A stretch of 64,000 nt of DNA from Acuticoccus sp965213555 (GTDB taxonomy: Bacteria; Pseudomonadota; Alphaproteobacteria; Rhizobiales; Amorphaceae), in the NCBI RefSeq assembly GCF_965213555.1, contig NZ_OZ243890.1, forward strand, positions 3,100,001 through 3,164,000, given 5' to 3'. Below are positions 62,161-64,000 of the stretch, in pieces (positions within the stretch are counted from its first letter, which is position 1; each line of letters begins with the position of its first letter). The notes under the pieces were generated by a model that saw only the letters and a program-made list of their open reading frames with translations, did no database searches and was not told the origin of the DNA. The position numbers were made by a program, and so were the translations under genes.

Positions 62161-63456
62161 GTGGCCGACGGCACCCTTTGGCGGGCGACCGCGGCGGAGG
62201 CGTTCGAGGGGCCGCCGCTCGAAGGGGACGCGGACGCCGACCTTGCCATCGTCGGCGGCGGCTACACCGGATGCGCTGCGGCGCTCGCGGCGGCCGAGCG
62301 CGGCGCGAGCGTGCGCCTGCTGGAGGCCGAGCGCGTCGGCCATGGGGGCTCGGGCCGCAACGTCGGCCTCGTCAACGCGGGCCTGTGGCTGCCACCGGAC
62401 GACGTGGAGGCGGCGCTCGGGCCTGAGGAGGGGAGGGCGCTGAACGACGCGCTCGCCGGCGCGCCCGACCTCGTGTTCGAGCTCATCGCCCGCCACGGCA
62501 TCGCCTGCGAGCCACGCCGCGCCGGCACGCTGCACTGCGCGCACGCGCCGTCCGCGCACCGTGAGCTGAAGCGTCGTCACCGCCAGCTCGCCGGGCGCGG
62601 TGCCCCGGTCGCGCTCCTCGACGCGTCCGAGGCGCGCCGCCGGACGGGCTCCGATGCTGTCCATGGCGCGCTCTTCGACGCCAGGGCCGGGACGATCCAG
62701 CCGCTCGCCTACTGCCGTGGCCTCGCCCGCGCCGCTCGCGATGCCGGCGCGGTCCTGCACGAGGAGAGCCCCGTACGGTCCGTTGCGCGGACGGCGGGCG
62801 GGTGGCGGGTCGCGACGGATCGGGGCTCGGTGCGCGCCAAAGCGCTCCTCGTCGCCACCAACGCCTACGGCCATCCCGCAGCGCTCGCCGGCGCGGTGGT
62901 GCCCCTGCGCTACTTCCAGCTCGCCACGACGCCGCTTGGCGACAACGTGCGCGCCACCGTGCTGCCGGGCGGCGAGGGCGCCTGGGACACGGGGACGGTG
63001 ATGTCCTCGTTCCGCACCGACGCCGTGGGACGCCTCCTCGTCGGTGGTGTGGGATCGCTGGCCGGACCCGGCGGCGCCGTGCACAGGCGATGGGCGGACC
63101 GTACCCTGGCGCGGCTGTTCCCGCAGCTCGCCGGGACGCCGTTCGAGCACGCGCTCGAGGGCCGCATCGCGATGACGCGCGACCACGTGCCGAAGATCGT
63201 GCGGCTCGGCCCGGCCGGTGCGATGGTATTCGGCTACAGCGGACGCGGCATCGGCCCCGGCACGGTGTTCGGCACGCGCCTCGCGCACGCGCTGCTCAGC
63301 GGCGACGAGGCTGCGCTGCCGGTCCGTCCCCGCGCGCGCCACGCCGAACCCTTCGCCGCGCTCCGTGGCATCGGCATCGAGGCCGGCGCGACGCTCGCCC
63401 ACGCTGTGGCAGGCTCAGCTGCGTCGGCGCGTCGCCGCTCGATCACGCGTCCGTGA
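62161..63456 (+). CDS. FAD-dependent oxidoreductase (D-amino-acid oxidase/PuuB-like family)
   Basis: 431 residues from a GTG start. The FAD loop LAIVGGGYTGCAAALAAAER is followed by GHGGSGRNVGLVNAGLWLPP, typical of DAO-fold amine or amino-acid oxidases such as gamma-glutamylputrescine oxidase. The C-terminal FAD contact is in FGYSGRGIGPGTVFGTRLA. It oxidises a C-N bond of an amine or amino acid. Third gene of a plus-strand group starting with the cysteine hydrolase. Polyamine derivatives are possible substrates given the importers nearby, but this is not shown by sequence. Confidence 0.9.
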   Translation: MADGTLWRATAAEAFEGPPLEGDADADLAIVGGGYTGCAAALAAAERGASVRLLEAERVGHGGSGRNVGLVNAGLWLPPDDVEAALGPEEGRALNDALAGAPDLVFELIARHGIACEPRRAGTLHCAHAPSAHRELKRRHRQLAGRGAPVALLDASEARRRTGSDAVHGALFDARAGTIQPLAYCRGLARAARDAGAVLHEESPVRSVARTAGGWRVATDRGSVRAKALLVATNAYGHPAALAGAVVPLRYFQLATTPLGDNVRATVLPGGEGAWDTGTVMSSFRTDAVGRLLVGGVGSLAGPGGAVHRRWADRTLARLFPQLAGTPFEHALEGRIAMTRDHVPKIVRLGPAGAMVFGYSGRGIGPGTVFGTRLAHALLSGDEAALPVRPRARHAEPFAALRGIGIEAGATLAHAVAGSAASARRRSITRP

Positions 63457-63558
63457 GCGACCGCGGGTGCGACGTGGGGTCGTTGTGCACCTGGAAGGAG
63501 GCGTCGCCCGCGATAGGTGTGAGCGCTGGCCGCGTCTGCACCATGGGACCACACTCGA

Positions 63559-64000
63559 ATGATGCCCTGTACCCGAGCCGCCTTCGTGGCGGCATGGGCC
63601 GTCGCGGCAAGCGCCGGCCCGTCGCTCGCCGCCGACGTGGTCAGGACGCTCGCCGACGACGGCCGGTTCGACACCTTCGCCGCGGCGTTGCAGCTGGCCG
63701 CCCCCGAGGGCGCGACGCCGGTCGAAGGCCCGCTGACCGTGTTCGCGCCGTCCGACGAGGCTTTCGAGCGCCTACCGGAGGCGACGCGGGCCGCGCTGCT
63801 GTCGCCCGAGAACGACGACGCGATGGAGGCGGTGCTCGCCCTCCACCTCGTGCCAGGAGGGCCGCACCGTTCCACCGATCTGCCGGTCGAGATGACCACC
63901 GTGTCGGGCGAGCGCCTTGCGGTGACCTACACGCGGGGGGCGCTGACGCTGAGGGTCGGCGAGGAGGAGGCGACCACCGACCCTGAGGCCGTCCTGCGCG
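63559..64000 (+). CDS. Fasciclin (FAS1) domain protein, partial (3' end outside window)
   Basis: The reading frame starts at a double ATG and is open to the window end, giving 147 visible residues. A signal peptide (CTRAAFVAAWAVAASAGPSL, cleaved near AAD) is followed by a FAS1 domain: RFDTFAAALQLAA, the first box LTVFAPSDEAFERLPEAT, and AVLALHLVPGGPHRS. It is clearly related in plan to the fasciclin protein encoded at 23778-24296, but the sequences differ widely. Confidence 0.88.
   Translation, partial: MMPCTRAAFVAAWAVAASAGPSLAADVVRTLADDGRFDTFAAALQLAAPEGATPVEGPLTVFAPSDEAFERLPEATRAALLSPENDDAMEAVLALHLVPGGPHRSTDLPVEMTTVSGERLAVTYTRGALTLRVGEEEATTDPEAVLR

Overview
This is a GC-rich window with long runs of overlapping genes, frequent GTG and TTG starts and very dense solute transport. 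Gene content (ABC and TRAP importers, acyl-CoA dehydrogenases, ppx-rlmE, guaB, DUF1289, YghA-type SDR) and dispersed palindromes beginning CTAGAGC point to an alphaproteobacterium, probably of the order Hyphomicrobiales. That placement is an inference from gene content only. I saw no rRNA, tRNA, CRISPR array, phage or plasmid gene.

Layout. 1-2941: the end of a polyamine-type ABC importer (binding protein cut by the window edge, two permeases). 3638-11466, minus strand: a pimF/pimC/pimD-like beta-oxidation set followed upstream by a TAXI-TRAP importer. 11930-13834: ppx and rlmE. 13835-17833: a graveyard of decayed IS5- and IS630-family transposases. 17834-24296, minus strand: MaoC hydratase, a 111-residue orphan, YghA-like SDR, DUF1289, rsmB, a small membrane protein, guaB, and a fasciclin protein. 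24461-27587: an MFS pump, then a glyoxalase/esterase pair like MhqO/MhqD. 27851-36843: an eight-gene, mostly translationally coupled operon (D-2-hydroxyacid dehydrogenase, RraA-like protein, M19 dipeptidase homologue, fused Dpp ATPase, peptide-binding protein, two permeases, Ldh_2 dehydrogenase), facing a gamma-glutamyltransferase. 38597-39529: formamidase/acetamidase.

39539-54424 is an unbroken minus-strand run of three ABC importers: branched-chain amino-acid type with an acyl-CoA ligase, sugar type, and a second polyamine type. Divergent from it, across a 19-bp palindrome, are allA and puuE (allantoin and ureidoglycolate breakdown). A tandem pair of palindromic repeats separates puuE from the most interesting block.

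56083-60119, minus strand, reads as one transcription unit: NitT/TauT-type ATPase, permease and binding protein, then a three-gene cobalt-type nitrile hydratase. Its beta subunit is split into separate N- and C-terminal genes, the arrangement known from thiocyanate hydrolase. The divergent plus-strand genes encode an isochorismatase-like cysteine hydrolase, an acyl-CoA dehydrogenase and a FAD oxidoreductase. Together they suggest import of a small C-N compound, hydration or hydrolysis by the metalloenzyme, and possible amide hydrolysis by the divergent enzyme. With allA, puuE, the formamidase and the polyamine importers, the right half of the window looks like an organic-nitrogen scavenging region. 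The window ends inside a second fasciclin gene.
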